Shown piece after piece: positions 41,361 to 41,401 of a stretch of DNA of 41,401 nucleotides. The position numbers and the translations under genes are program-made. Source of the DNA: Deltaproteobacteria bacterium (GTDB lineage Bacteria; Desulfobacterota; Desulfobacteria; Desulfobacterales; JAFDCJ01); contig JAFDCJ010000181.1 in the NCBI GenBank assembly GCA_019312835.1, forward strand, positions 1-41,401. Direction: 5' to 3'. Every line of letters starts with the position of its first letter. Within the stretch, counting starts at the first letter, position 1. The notes under the pieces are model-generated. The model was not told where the DNA came from. It worked only from the letters and a program-made list of their open reading frames with translations, and ran no database searches.

Positions 41361-41401
41361 TCGCCTTGGTTCAGCCAGCAGGCGACAAAGTGGCACTCGT
41401 C
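41339..41401 (-). CDS. C-terminal end of an oligopeptide/dipeptide ABC transporter ATP-binding protein
   Basis: Only 20 codons and the stop are in the window. The residues DECHFVACWLNQ fit the H-x-VAC-x-L ending of the oligopeptide-type ATP-binding subunits (OppD/OppF, DppD/DppF). The following residues GEGMLNVD and the TGA stop are encoded by the right arm of repeat E7, which suggests that the repeat changed the C-terminus. The call rests on a short match. Confidence 0.5.
   Translation of the reverse strand, partial: DECHFVACWLNQGEGMLNVD

Overview
The window looks like a chromosome segment of a strictly anaerobic Desulfobacterota bacterium (a sulfate-reducing or syntrophic type). The assignment is inferred from gene content, not from a marker search. 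The support is a bacterial Wood-Ljungdahl CO dehydrogenase/acetyl-CoA synthase cluster with a ferredoxin-type corrinoid-protein activator, a CoA-transferase/GNAT fusion, a TRAP transporter, an Fe-S flavin reductase of the dienoyl-CoA reductase type, a small Cys-rich protein behind a sigma-54-like promoter, and many inverted repeats between genes.

Layout. 1-1822 (minus): an envelope operon with a nucleotidyltransferase-like protein, a TPM-domain membrane protein and the start of LemA. 1823-2700: a regulatory stretch with paired CATGGTCAC sites, a dyad and a sigma-54-like promoter ahead of a 74-residue Cys-rich protein. 2966-5809: a phage-shock module, pspA-pspB-pspC (minus) facing a divergent pspF, with a good sigma-54 promoter before pspA. 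5977-9693: an Old-Yellow-Enzyme-type reductase (minus) and rmuC (plus). 10016-13145: a dctQ-dctM-dctP TRAP uptake operon (minus). 13486-26591: the carbon core on the plus strand, with CoA-transferase/GNAT, acsV (activator), acsD and acsC (corrinoid Fe-S protein), acsA (CO dehydrogenase), acsB (acetyl-CoA synthase) and acsE (methyltransferase). 26907-32523: a 1400-residue PPDK-like protein with a large unknown N-terminal region, then a long GAPDH. 32739-34894 (minus): an ABM-fold protein, rsmA and a DUF2062 protein. 35315-38972: a small winged-helix protein and an M16C (PreP-like) metalloprotease. 39184-41130 (minus): panE and panB. 41339-41401: the C-terminal end of what is probably an oligopeptide ABC transporter ATPase.

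How the genes fit together. AcsE moves the methyl group from methyl-tetrahydrofolate to the cobalamin of AcsC/AcsD, AcsV re-reduces inactive cobalamin, AcsA makes or consumes CO, and AcsB joins methyl, CO and CoA. The CoA-transferase, the PPDK-like protein and the GAPDH may connect acetyl-CoA to pyruvate/PEP and sugar phosphates, and the TRAP system probably imports an organic acid. No cooC, fhs, folD or metF is visible in the window.

The most unusual feature is not a gene. Nearly every large intergenic gap holds an inverted repeat whose arms are degenerate tandem arrays of short words, mostly seven bases long (GAATGTC, GTTCAGG, GTTACGA and CAAATCA types), with one eight-base and one ten-base version. 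Elements of different word families share central palindromes, begin at or inside stop codons, and sometimes nest within each other. About twenty copies occur in 41 kb. They do not look like CRISPR, ordinary terminators or a standard insertion sequence.
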